15,946 nucleotides of DNA from Methanomassiliicoccaceae archaeon UBA537 (GCA_002504495.1 DATC01000006.1:7601-23546), one strand, 5' to 3'; counted from the stretch's first letter, positions 1 through 7,232 are shown. Numbers and translations: made by a program. The notes: generated by a model from the letters alone, not told the origin.

Positions 1-1
1 G

Positions 2-259
2 GTCAAGGGACTCTCCGGGATCATGATGGCCGAATGCAGAAGCATGGGGATGTCCGTCGTGACCATCCTCTGTCCTGCCGACCAGGGACTGCCCGATCCT
101 GGCTCGGCGGTCGGATTCCTCGAGCCTCTGAGCAGGATGGTCAAGGGGCTGAAGCTCAGTCCCAAGCCCCTCCTGGAAGAAGCCGAGCAGATCAAGAAGA
201 AGGCCTCCGAAGGACACGCGAACGCCAACGACGACAGCCATACGATACTCTACGGATGA
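2..259 (+). CDS. PAC2-family (proteasome assembly chaperone-like) protein, C-terminal part
   Basis: The frame is open from base 2 to a TGA at 257-259, so the gene begins left of the window; about 85 C-terminal residues are visible. They match the end of archaeal PAC2-family proteins: a small-residue segment (GLSGIMMAECRSMG), a strand followed by a conserved proline-aspartate turn (LPDPGSAVGFLEPL), then the helix KPLLEEAEQIKKKA that closes the family. PAC2 proteins are related to eukaryotic proteasome assembly chaperones; their role in archaea is not firmly established. The pyruvoyl arginine decarboxylase starts 4 bases after the stop, so the two are probably co-transcribed. The family call rests on the C-terminal part only. 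Confidence 0.72.
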   Translation, partial: VKGLSGIMMAECRSMGMSVVTILCPADQGLPDPGSAVGFLEPLSRMVKGLKLSPKPLLEEAEQIKKKASEGHANANDDSHTILYG

Positions 260-263
260 TACC

Positions 264-737
264 ATGGAACTAGTGCCTACCAAATTCTACACCGTCCGCG
301 GATCCGCTATAAGCACGACCTCGGATCTGAACGCGTTCGACAAGGCTCTGATCAAGGCCGGGATAGGAGAGCAGAACCTCGTCTCCGTGTCATCGGTCAT
401 ACCGGAAGGAGCCGTAAGGATCCCTTACAAGCAGTTGACCATGGGGGCCGTCACGCACTGCGTCCTCGCCCAGATGAGAGGATGCGAGGGCGAGACCATA
501 GCGGCCGGAATCGCATACGCGTTCAGAAAGGACGGAAAGGGCGGATACGTTGCCGAAGGCCACATCCACGGTTCCGCCGACTCCCTCAGAGACATCCTCA
601 ACCACAAGATGAGGGAGATGGCGGAGATACGCGGAGTCGAATTCGGAGAGATCAAGTTCGAAGCGGAGGAGCTGCAGATCCCCAAGGGCAACTACGGGTG
701 CTGCGTCTCATCCCTCGTCTTTACCGAATACAGATGA
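264..737 (+). CDS. pdaD: Pyruvoyl-dependent arginine decarboxylase (proenzyme)
   Basis: The 157-residue product converts arginine to agmatine, the first step of archaeal polyamine synthesis, and acts in the cytosol. The family is made as a proenzyme that cleaves itself at a Ser-Ser bond to form the catalytic pyruvoyl group; here LVSVSSVIPEGA at residues 39-50 places the cleavage between Ser43 and Ser44. The downstream segment GGYVAEGHIHG (93-103) carries Glu98, the likely equivalent of the catalytic glutamate of the Methanocaldococcus jannaschii enzyme, and the C-terminal KGNYGCCVSSLVF is also typical. Length is normal for the family. The start ATG lies 4 bases after the PAC2 stop without an obvious Shine-Dalgarno site, suggesting translational coupling. 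The stop overlaps the next start as ATGA. Confidence 0.95.
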   Translation: MELVPTKFYTVRGSAISTTSDLNAFDKALIKAGIGEQNLVSVSSVIPEGAVRIPYKQLTMGAVTHCVLAQMRGCEGETIAAGIAYAFRKDGKGGYVAEGHIHGSADSLRDILNHKMREMAEIRGVEFGEIKFEAEELQIPKGNYGCCVSSLVFTEYR

Positions 738-1285
738 CCTTCGCCCTCGTCCTCTGCGGAGCCTGCGGAAGGCCCCGGCTCATCGACAGGTCGGTCTCGT
801 CGTCCACGTGCCCCCATTGCGGATGCTCCGAGAAGACATCCCGCATCAGGATATGCATGGAATCCACGGACCAGAATGAGATCCGGGCCGCTCTTGCGAA
901 CGCCACATCCGGAAACGAGATCGAAGGTCTGAAAAAGGATGCAGAGGAGAAGCGCAGAAGGATCAGGGAAGACGACCCGCTTTCATCCCTCGCCTATCGC
1001 TACGAGCAGTCGTCGGACATGGACGAACGCATGGAGGTCATGTCCGAGGGACTGTCGCGGATCAAAGGGGAATTCACCGTCGAGGATATGATGGAGATAG
1101 ATCCGAAGCGCGCCGAGAAGATGCTGCCGGCCATGCTGGCCCGCGGATACATCTACGAAGCGCGCCCCGGATGCTATCGCGTCCGATTCAATCCTTCGGA
1201 TCCTGTTTCCTTTTCCCTTCCATGCGCAGGACCTCGCGAACCATCATCGGAAGCCTTCTGCACATCACATAGTAGTAGTTCATAA
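734..1285 (+). CDS. Zinc-ribbon / winged-helix-like protein, possible nucleic-acid-binding regulator
   Basis: The 183-residue protein starts at the ATG that overlaps the arginine decarboxylase stop (ATGA). Residues 8-29 form a zinc ribbon (CxxC, 14 residues, CxxC). A short conserved-looking strand/helix follows (about 36-60), then a charged segment (65-82) and a C-terminal stretch at about 103-152 that looks like a winged helix ending in GCYRVRF. This resembles short archaeal zinc-ribbon proteins of the DUF1922/DUF5817 type; no function is established that I can assign. Residues after about 152 are serine- and proline-rich. They lie over the 3' end of the convergent membrane-protein gene, so the tail may be non-conserved. 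The frame extends upstream to 482, but that part is antisense-like noise inside the decarboxylase gene. Confidence 0.7.
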   Translation: MTFALVLCGACGRPRLIDRSVSSSTCPHCGCSEKTSRIRICMESTDQNEIRAALANATSGNEIEGLKKDAEEKRRRIREDDPLSSLAYRYEQSSDMDERMEVMSEGLSRIKGEFTVEDMMEIDPKRAEKMLPAMLARGYIYEARPGCYRVRFNPSDPVSFSLPCAGPREPSSEAFCTSHSSSS

Positions 1286-1907
1286 GGGACAGGATGAGCG
1301 TGAGCACGAGGAAGGCATAGAACCAGACCTCGTCTCCGTTCATGATGGCGGCACTGAGAAGCATATAGTACGCGACGAGAGGAAGAAGCGCCTGCAGCGC
1401 GAACTCCATCACCCTGTGCCTGGCGATTCCTTCTCCAACGGTGGTTCCGCAGGACCCCAGAATCGCGGCCATCGACACGGATATGAGAACGAGAGAGACG
1501 ATAGATGCATCGATTCCCGCATCCGAATCCGCCAAGGAACCGTATATCAGATAACAGAAGCCGGCCGAGAGCCCGCACGCGTTCCCGAGTCCGAGCCCGA
1601 AACCGTAGAATACCGAATCCGATACGCCGCGATAGCGCCGGAGATTCATCGTGACCACCATCAGCATCGCCTGAACGACCGCGATCAGAACCATCAGGAC
1701 TATGCTCGATGGAGCATTGAAGATGCGCAGTACGAAGAACAGGACGGACCCCTCCACCATGCCCACGACGAAGAGCATGAAGAACGAGGCATCGCTGAAG
1801 AAAGGACGCTCCGTTCTCGGATAGGTGTAGTTCCTGGTTCCCAAGAACATGAGCGCCAGCGCAGGAGCGATGCCTATGAGCATCGCCACTCCCATGACCG
1901 TATCCAT
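1188..1907 (-). CDS. Multi-pass integral membrane protein, function unknown
   Basis: The product is a roughly 239-residue hydrophobic protein with about seven predicted membrane-spanning stretches, separated by short charged loops (for example NLRRYRGVSD and GTRNYTYPRTERPFF), and a basic cytosolic tail ending in KRKQDPKD. I do not recognise a family. The frame is open to an ATG at 1925, but a TATA-like CTTTAAAA (minus strand, about 1929-1936) lies only a few bases from that codon. It sits about 25 bases before the ATG at 1907, which suits a leaderless transcript starting with MDTVMGVAML, so that start was chosen. The 3' end overlaps the convergent zinc-ribbon gene by 98 bases. It follows the PP-loop gene on the same strand after about 70 bases. 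Confidence 0.75.
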   Translation of the reverse strand: MDTVMGVAMLIGIAPALALMFLGTRNYTYPRTERPFFSDASFFMLFVVGMVEGSVLFFVLRIFNAPSSIVLMVLIAVVQAMLMVVTMNLRRYRGVSDSVFYGFGLGLGNACGLSAGFCYLIYGSLADSDAGIDASIVSLVLISVSMAAILGSCGTTVGEGIARHRVMEFALQALLPLVAYYMLLSAAIMNGDEVWFYAFLVLTLILSLMNYYYVMCRRLPMMVREVLRMEGKRKQDPKD

Positions 1908-1925
1908 GGACTTCCATAGGAGCAT

Positions 1926-1940
1926 GCATTTTAAAGATGC
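1926..1940 (-). promoter_or_regulatory. TATA-like box for the membrane-protein gene
   Basis: The minus strand reads ATCTTTAAAATGC here. The AT core is centred about 25 bases before the ATG at 1907, the normal distance of an archaeal TATA box from a transcription start, which implies a leaderless mRNA for that start. Placement is by spacing only. Confidence 0.4.
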
Positions 1941-1976
1941 GTTGCAAGAGGAAAGGGAATTCGTAGCATTCCGTAC

Positions 1977-3959
1977 TCAGATGCGTCCGCATCCTCTCTT
2001 GGACTGACAACGGACGCGTTCCTGGAGATCGGCACCTTCCATGAGCCTGTCGTAGTAATGTACGACCATGCACGACTTCTCGCATCTTCCGCAGGATGTG
2101 CATCTACCGGGATCCACCCTCATGCCCCCGTCCATGACGATGGCATGCCTCGGACACCCTTTGGCGCAGATTCCGCATTCCGTGCACATCATGGCCCTGA
2201 TCAATGCCTTGACGGCCCTTTCGAACACGCGCTTCGCATTGGACGCATCAGGCGAATTGACCGAGACCTGCCCCCCTCCGAACAACCGGGCCCTCCCTAT
2301 GGGAAGCCTGAGAAGCGCGATCTCGTAGTCGTCGGAGTATCTGGAATCGCCTATCGTACGAAGAGCATCGGCCGTGTAGGAGAAGTCCCTCTGACGCGGA
2401 ACGGTGACGACCGCTTCTATGGAGAATCCTCCTGCCGCGCAAGGGGACGCACCCTTGGTGAGCCTGATCGACGGCCCCTGTTGGGCCTTGGGCCTCAGAT
2501 CCAGATCCAGATCGTCGGCTATCGCGATCATCTTCGGCGGCAGCGCCTTCCATCTCCAGAATCCCATCTCCGCATATTCCGGAGGCAGGCCTCTGGATTC
2601 GGCATAGCCTTTCAGATACGCGTCCCATTGCGAGGCGAGCTCCGGATGGATCCTCTTGGTGTTCCTCCATTCGCTCTCCAAACAGGCAGGGCACAGATAG
2701 CATCCGATCCTCTCGAAATCGCGATCATAGAGGGGATTGTATTCGAGATCGTGGAGAAGTATGTACGCCCACACCTCCGCAGCGCTCCAGGCGCGTATCG
2801 GATTGAGATTTATCTGATTCGGAACGAAGGGGTTGCGTGTGACGAACCCGATCTGCGACCTCGCGAAGGATTCCAATCTGCGATTGCCTTCGACGGTGAC
2901 CGTCCCGCGAGGAAAATCGCGTTCGATGACATCGGTGACCGGGCCCAGCTTGCATACCTTGCAGCACCATCTGAAATCCTTGGCTGGAGGACCGAAGGAA
3001 TCCACGTTGTCTTTGAATCCGTTCTCTCCGCGCGCCTGATGGATCTTCAGACGATGAACCCTAGCGAAGCGCTCCACGTATTCGACGGTCTCCGGGAACT
3101 CCAGGCCCGTGTCTATGTTTATCAGCTCCAGCTCCGGCGCGGCCTCCCGAGCCAATGCGAATGCCGCGAGGGAATCCTTGCCTCCCGAAAAAGAAACGGT
3201 GACCGGAAGCCTGTCGGAATTGCCCTCCTCCAGGAACCTTCTGATCTCCCGGACGGCCGTTCTTTGTATGCGCTTGATATGCCCGCTGTTGCAACGGACA
3301 AACACGTCCAGGCCAGCGGGCCGCATCCCCTGCAGACCGGACGGAGCGTTCAGATCGCGGATCTTGACGGCGCGTTCGGCGTCCTTCATAAGCGATCCGT
3401 CGACAAGAGCCACGCCCGGACCGACCTTGGTACCCTTGCGAAGGATGAGGGGATCCCCTTCGCGGATGCCCTCCGACGATGCCGTCACATTGGCTCCCGG
3501 CACGCACTTGCCTTTGAGATGGCCGGACATCCCCGAGAACCTCACTGCTCCCTTGGTGGCTACAGGCTCGAAGAGCTCCGCGCCGGACTGCCTGAGGTCC
3601 AGGACCGGACGCCTCCTGCGGAGGTCGTAGCGCAGAACTCCGATGACCGCGCCGCCGGCAACGATCTCGTCCGCCCTGTCCTCCCCCGGGATCTTGTTGA
3701 GAAAGAGCGCACGGTTCTTCAACGGAGCATCCGTTCCGAACGCGTCACGGAAAAGAGACAGGATCATATCCACGGACTCCCCCATGCACGGGCGGATGTC
3801 CCCGGGACTGTTTATCCTGAACTCCCTGCCCGGAGATCCGCAGTCGGAACATGAATCCCCGAGAAGAAGAGTTCCGCATGCATCGCACCATCTGAGGATC
3901 TCCTTGCCATGCGCCGCATTTCCCGCCATATTTCCGATCGCCTGAACTACATTCGCCAT
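1977..3959 (-). CDS. PP-loop (PAPS reductase-like) protein with zinc ribbon, PUA-like and 2x[4Fe-4S] ferredoxin domains
   Basis: The 660-residue protein has four recognisable parts. A zinc ribbon occupies residues 25-40 (CxxC, CxxC). A PUA-like RNA-binding segment lies around 145-203 (GANVTASSEGIREGDPLIL). A PAPS-reductase/adenine-nucleotide alpha-hydrolase domain (about 230-470) has the PP-loop SGGKDS at 258-263, the INIDTGLEFPET strand, a WCCKVCK motif (C332, C333, C336) and a second Cys cluster (C420, C423, C426). A C-terminal bacterial-type ferredoxin holds two [4Fe-4S] motifs (C592/595/598/602 and C620/623/626/630). The PP-loop activates a substrate by adenylation or binds PAPS. The PUA-like and ferredoxin parts hint at sulfur or redox chemistry on RNA rather than sulfate assimilation, but this is inference. 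No other sulfate-assimilation gene is visible. The ATG at 3929 (Met11) is an alternative start. Confidence 0.88.
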   Translation of the reverse strand: MANVVQAIGNMAGNAAHGKEILRWCDACGTLLLGDSCSDCGSPGREFRINSPGDIRPCMGESVDMILSLFRDAFGTDAPLKNRALFLNKIPGEDRADEIVAGGAVIGVLRYDLRRRRPVLDLRQSGAELFEPVATKGAVRFSGMSGHLKGKCVPGANVTASSEGIREGDPLILRKGTKVGPGVALVDGSLMKDAERAVKIRDLNAPSGLQGMRPAGLDVFVRCNSGHIKRIQRTAVREIRRFLEEGNSDRLPVTVSFSGGKDSLAAFALAREAAPELELINIDTGLEFPETVEYVERFARVHRLKIHQARGENGFKDNVDSFGPPAKDFRWCCKVCKLGPVTDVIERDFPRGTVTVEGNRRLESFARSQIGFVTRNPFVPNQINLNPIRAWSAAEVWAYILLHDLEYNPLYDRDFERIGCYLCPACLESEWRNTKRIHPELASQWDAYLKGYAESRGLPPEYAEMGFWRWKALPPKMIAIADDLDLDLRPKAQQGPSIRLTKGASPCAAGGFSIEAVVTVPRQRDFSYTADALRTIGDSRYSDDYEIALLRLPIGRARLFGGGQVSVNSPDASNAKRVFERAVKALIRAMMCTECGICAKGCPRHAIVMDGGMRVDPGRCTSCGRCEKSCMVVHYYDRLMEGADLQERVRCQSKRGCGRI

Positions 3960-3960
3960 T

Positions 3961-3970
3961 CTTTATAAGA
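3961..3970. promoter_or_regulatory. TATA box between divergent genes
   Basis: CTTTATAAGA contains a self-complementary TTATAA core. On the plus strand it lies about 27 bases before the ATG at 3992, ideal for a leaderless transcript of the membrane protease. On the minus strand it lies about 35 bases before the alternative ATG at 3929 of the PP-loop gene, so one element may serve both directions. Confidence 0.5.
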
Positions 3971-3991
3971 TGTGATGATGTCACGCCGTCC

Positions 3992-4675
3992 ATGGCAAAG
4001 GAGGACTTCATCAACGTCACTCCCGGAAGACGCGAATCCCGCTTCAGCAGACACGAGTTGACGGACATCTCCATCTCCATGCTGGTCCTGACCCTGGCAT
4101 TCGTCCTGCTGTACAGGGACGGGGGTATCGGAACGTATCCATGGTACCTTGAGCACACCTACGGAACCGCGGCCAAATGGGCGCTGCTGTTCCTGACATG
4201 CCTGGGCCTCGTCGTATTCAGCTTCCTTCTCCACGAACTGGGACACAAGTTCACTGCGCAGAACATGGGTATGAGGTCCGAGTACAGGATGTTCCCTCTG
4301 GGCCTCGTCGTGACCCTCGTGTCCTCGATGATCGGATTCCTGTTCGCGGCACCCGGAGCGGTAATGATATACGGCCATCCGGACAAGAAGGAGAACGCGC
4401 TCATCAGTCTGGCGGGACCCTGCGTCAACATCGTCCTGGCGCTCGTCGGCATCGCGGGGCTCTTCGCCTTCAATCATACCCCGTGGGTATTCGTGTTCCT
4501 GCTGATGGCCAATCTGAACGCGTTCCTCGCGCTGTTCAATCTGCTTCCCGTCCCGCCGTTGGACGGCTCCAAGATCTGGCAGTGGAGCATTCCGCTGTAC
4601 GTCGCAGCGATAGCCGTCGCCGCTCTCGAAGTGGCCTATATGTGGTTCTGGATGCCGGAGCTGTACTGGGCCTGA
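3992..4675 (+). CDS. Site-2 protease (M50) family intramembrane zinc metalloprotease
   Basis: The 227-residue membrane protein cleaves substrates within or near the membrane. The zinc-binding HELGH motif is at residues 81-85, inside a hydrophobic helix (FSFLLHELGHKF). The third-ligand motif NLLPVPPLDG is at 183-192, with Asp191 as the expected zinc ligand. Six or so membrane segments are visible (about 28-40, 61-82, 101-120, 140-160, 164-186, 199-222), with the AGPCVNI segment at 141-147 typical of the family. There is no PDZ or CBS domain, so this is a minimal S2P; substrate and role are unknown. The start ATG follows a TATA box at leaderless spacing. The gene converges with the flavoprotein gene. 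Confidence 0.9.
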   Translation: MAKEDFINVTPGRRESRFSRHELTDISISMLVLTLAFVLLYRDGGIGTYPWYLEHTYGTAAKWALLFLTCLGLVVFSFLLHELGHKFTAQNMGMRSEYRMFPLGLVVTLVSSMIGFLFAAPGAVMIYGHPDKKENALISLAGPCVNIVLALVGIAGLFAFNHTPWVFVFLLMANLNAFLALFNLLPVPPLDGSKIWQWSIPLYVAAIAVAALEVAYMWFWMPELYWA

Positions 4676-4697
4676 AGCCCGGGATCGAAATAAAGAG

Positions 4698-4715
4698 GGA
4701 GGGCCGCGGCCCTCC
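4698..4715. terminator. Perfect 18-base palindrome between convergent genes, possible bidirectional terminator
   Basis: GGAGGGCCGCGGCCCTCC is a perfect inverted repeat with no unpaired loop bases, 22 bases after the protease stop and 14 bases after the flavoprotein stop. Read on the minus strand it is followed by a CTCTTTATTT tract. Its place between converging stops suggests transcript 3'-end formation. Archaeal termination depends mainly on T tracts, so the hairpin role is uncertain. Confidence 0.45.
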
Positions 4716-4728
4716 GGAAACCGTTTAC

Positions 4729-6195
4729 TCACTCCCTTCCGGAGGACCTGGGCGCACTGTGCCCCATGTACTCCGGGCATGGGTATCTCAGATTGGCCAG
4801 GAATGGACCGGTCCACTGCTCGGACTTGCCTGGATTCAGGATGTTCTTGGGATCCATGGCGCTCTTTATAGCACGGATCGAAGAGAGCTCCGATGCCCTC
4901 TCCTTCATGAAGCTGGGTGCCTTGGACAGCCCGACTCCGTGCTCTCCGGTGACAGTTCCGCCGAGGGAGATGCAGAAATCGAAGATCTCGTCGACCGCCT
5001 TCATCCCACGCTCCCATTCGTCCGCGTCGGTGGAATCTATCACCATCTTGGTATGGAGGTTTCCGTCGGAGGCATGGCCGTAGGTGGCGATGGTGACGTT
5101 GTACTTCTCGGAGATCTCCTTGAACGCCTTGACAGCCTGGGGAACCTGGGAGATCGACACGCCCATATCATCGGCAAGAGACACGGAGGAGCAGCCCGGC
5201 TTCATCGCCGCCAACGAGGCGAGAACGGACTTCCTTCCGTCGGTCCATTTGGCTATGAGCTCCTTGTCCCTTGTGGCCGTGACGGATGTGGCGTTGTGGG
5301 CCTTGGCCACCTCCTCGATGATGGCGAGGTCCCTATCCACGATCTCGTCCGTCTCTCCGTCCGCCTCGAGGACTATCAGGGCACCGCAATCCGGGAACGG
5401 ATGGCCCCTGGCCTTGTTCACCGCCTCGATGCTCACGCTGTCCATGAGCTCGCAGGATGCGGGGATCAGAGGCTTCGCGATGATGCTGGAGATGCACCTT
5501 CCCGCGTCCTCCACATCATCGAACGTGCATAGACAGGAACCGCTCTTCTTCGGCTTGGTTGTGAGCTTCAGAGTGACCTCGGTGATTATTCCGAGGGTAC
5601 CCTCGGATCCGCACATGAGCCTTGCCAGCTGGTACCCGGACGAGTCCTTTATGGTGTGTGTGCCTGCATGGACTATCTCGCCGTCGGCCTTGACGAATGT
5701 AAGGCCGAGAACGAAGTCCCTCGTGGCTCCGTATTTCACGGCGCGCATACCGGAGGCGTTGGTGGCCACCATCCCTCCGATCTGACATGCCTCCGCAGAA
5801 CCTGGAGAGGGAGGGAAGAAGAATCCGTACTTGGCGAGCTCCGCATTGAGATCGTTGTATACGACGCCTGCTTCGACATCGACCCATACATCCCCGACGC
5901 TCACCTTCTTGATCCTGTTCATCCTCTGCATCGCCATCACGATGCCGCCCTTGATGGGCACGGCGGCGCCGCACAATCCCGTTCCTGCACCGCGGGGAGT
6001 GACGGGGATTTCGTTGGCGTATGCTATCTTCATGATCTCCGAGACCTGCTCCGTGGTGCGCGGCTGCACCACCATGTCCGGCGTGTGGTGATAGATGGAT
6101 GCATCGAATCCGTAGGTGTACAGGACCGCGGGATCCACGGAGTACCCCTCTCTACCTACTACGGCTTCGATCTGATCTATGATTTTTTGATCCAT
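4729..6195 (-). CDS. FAD-linked oxidase, GlcD / D-lactate dehydrogenase family
   Basis: The 488-residue cytosolic flavoprotein oxidises a 2-hydroxyacid such as glycolate or D-lactate. The FAD-binding PCMH-type domain shows RGAGTGLCGAAVP (68-80), the PPSPGSAEACQIGGM... segment (128-165) and GSEGTLGIITE (196-206). The C-terminal domain has the metal-site residues in YGHASDGNLH (372-381; His374, His381) and GEHG (417-420), and ends with MDPKNILNPGK (447-457). Length is that of GlcD. No Fe-S partner (GlcE/GlcF or HdrD-like) is adjacent, so its electron acceptor is unknown; in related methanogens an HdrD-type acceptor has been proposed. Start: GAGGTGG at 6200-6206 is a good Shine-Dalgarno site 4 bases before the ATG. 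Substrate specificity cannot be read from the sequence. Confidence 0.92.
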   Translation of the reverse strand: MDQKIIDQIEAVVGREGYSVDPAVLYTYGFDASIYHHTPDMVVQPRTTEQVSEIMKIAYANEIPVTPRGAGTGLCGAAVPIKGGIVMAMQRMNRIKKVSVGDVWVDVEAGVVYNDLNAELAKYGFFFPPSPGSAEACQIGGMVATNASGMRAVKYGATRDFVLGLTFVKADGEIVHAGTHTIKDSSGYQLARLMCGSEGTLGIITEVTLKLTTKPKKSGSCLCTFDDVEDAGRCISSIIAKPLIPASCELMDSVSIEAVNKARGHPFPDCGALIVLEADGETDEIVDRDLAIIEEVAKAHNATSVTATRDKELIAKWTDGRKSVLASLAAMKPGCSSVSLADDMGVSISQVPQAVKAFKEISEKYNVTIATYGHASDGNLHTKMVIDSTDADEWERGMKAVDEIFDFCISLGGTVTGEHGVGLSKAPSFMKERASELSSIRAIKSAMDPKNILNPGKSEQWTGPFLANLRYPCPEYMGHSAPRSSGRE

Positions 6196-6235
6196 GAGGC
6201 CACCTCGTTCAGTATGCCCACACGATGGATCCCTT

Positions 6236-6247
6236 CGCTATAATAGA
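6236..6247 (-). promoter_or_regulatory. Probable TATA box of the flavoprotein gene
   Basis: The minus strand reads TCTATTATAGCG about 45 bases before the flavoprotein ATG. A start of transcription 25 bases further on would leave a leader of about 20 bases that includes the GAGGTGG ribosome site, a coherent arrangement. Confidence 0.4.
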
Positions 6248-6295
6248 TTGCGCGCGCCCGAACGTCGTTCCCGGGTCAGCACAAATGGTTTCAAG

Positions 6296-6590
6296 AGCCG
6301 AAATTTTATACTACAATTTACTAGGAAATAATTAAAAATTGTATAAAAAGAATATCAATATTTTGTTTATTTTTTGTTAGATAACAATGTTAATATGAGG
6401 AATTAAGCACAATTTATGCACCATTATTGATGATTTTAGCCTATCAAAACAACTCATTTATCACCCATTATATTTCCTATAATTTATAGTAAAATAGTCA
6501 AAATTCGGAATAGAATCAAATACTTGGAGCAGATTAGTCGAATCAGAAAATAAGATACCATATGGTATTCGAATAGGAATAAGTGTTGAA
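6296..6590. promoter_or_regulatory. AT-rich control region upstream of the methyltransferase/transsulfuration unit
   Basis: This is the only gap over 300 bases (6196-6590). From about 6296 it is strikingly AT-rich compared with the GC-rich coding DNA around it, and I see no credible gene in it. It holds several TATA-like tracts (for example around 6302-6310, 6340-6348 and 6475-6490). It also holds inverted repeats: TACAATTT/AAATTGTA arms at 6312-6319 and 6336-6343, CTATAAtTTATAG at 6477-6489, ATACCATATGGTAT at 6555-6568 and TATTCGAATA at 6566-6575. A near direct repeat links 6503-6516 (ATTCGGAATAGAAT) and 6567-6580 (ATTCGAATAGGAAT). Substrate-controlled methyltransferase operons of methanogens often have long regulated upstream regions, so operator or leader functions are plausible. 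Which TATA is used cannot be decided here. Confidence 0.55.
6555..6575. promoter_or_regulatory. Overlapping palindromes just upstream of the corrinoid-protein start
   Basis: Two perfect palindromes, ATACCATATGGTAT (6555-6568) and TATTCGAATA (6566-6575), overlap by three bases and end 15 bases before the ATG at 6591. The location spans the expected TATA-to-start interval. They could be an operator for a dimeric repressor or part of the core promoter of a leaderless transcript. Confidence 0.4.
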
Positions 6591-7232
6591 ATGACGAGCA
6601 ATGAAGAGATCATCGGAAGGCTTGCGAGCGCCGTCGAACGCTACAGCAAGACGGATGCCGAGGCTGCTGCCCGCGAAGCACTGGAATCGGGGATGGATCC
6701 CCTGGAAGCCATCAACGGAGGACTTCTCAAGGGCATGACGATCGTAGGCGACCTGTACTCCAAACACCGCGCATATCTGCCTCAGCTCCTCGGTGCGGGA
6801 AACGCCATGTATGCAGCTCTGGACATCCTCCTTCCCGCGATTCCTGAAAAGGACGTCCGCAACAAGAGGAAGGTGACGCTCTCTGTGGTGGAAGGGGACG
6901 TCCATGACATCGGGAAGAACATCTACCGCACCCTGTTGACAGCTGGCGGATTCGATGTATTCGATCTCGGAAAGGACGTGCCTGCGGAGGAGATCGCGGA
7001 GACGGCCCGCGAGACGGGATCCCAATACGTGGCACTCAGCGCTCTGATGACCACCACCATGCTGAAGATGAAGGACACCCTGGATCTGCTGGAGGAAGAC
7101 GGCTACCGCGACAAGGTCACTGTATGCGTCGGAGGATCGCCGACATCTCCGCAGTTCGCCAAGGACATCGGCGCCGATTATTGGGACAGGAACGCCAACG
7201 AAGCTGTCCAAAGGCTTCTGAGGGAGGCTTGA
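6591..7232 (+). CDS. Corrinoid (B12-binding) methyl-carrier protein, MtaC/MtbC/MtsB type
   Basis: The 213-residue protein carries a methyl group on cobalt between methyltransferases. Residues 1-90 form the helical B12-binding cap (EIIGRLASAVERY...LLKGMTIVGDLY). Residues 93-213 form the Rossmann-like corrinoid domain with the base-off motif EGDVHDIG (101-108), where His105 is the lower cobalt ligand. The supporting serine in VALSALM is Ser150, and VGGSPTSPQFAKDIGAD (180-196) is the nucleotide-tail loop. Length is standard. It is the first gene of a six-gene unit; the methyltransferase follows after 2 bases. No recognisable substrate-specific MtaB-, MtmB-, MtbB- or MttB-like gene is adjacent, so the substrate is not given by context. 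There is only a weak Shine-Dalgarno site; the transcript may be leaderless. Confidence 0.95.
   Translation: MTSNEEIIGRLASAVERYSKTDAEAAAREALESGMDPLEAINGGLLKGMTIVGDLYSKHRAYLPQLLGAGNAMYAALDILLPAIPEKDVRNKRKVTLSVVEGDVHDIGKNIYRTLLTAGGFDVFDLGKDVPAEEIAETARETGSQYVALSALMTTTMLKMKDTLDLLEEDGYRDKVTVCVGGSPTSPQFAKDIGADYWDRNANEAVQRLLREA

Noticed and set aside
2058..3854. A 598-codon open frame on the plus strand opposite the PP-loop gene
   Set aside because: It has no recognisable domain and lies wholly antisense to a gene with clear zinc-ribbon, PP-loop and ferredoxin motifs; long antisense frames are common in GC-rich DNA.
3947..5017. Minus-strand 356-codon frame across the protease gene
   Set aside because: It is highly charged and without motifs, covering the real HELGH protease and the end of the flavoprotein gene in wrong frames.
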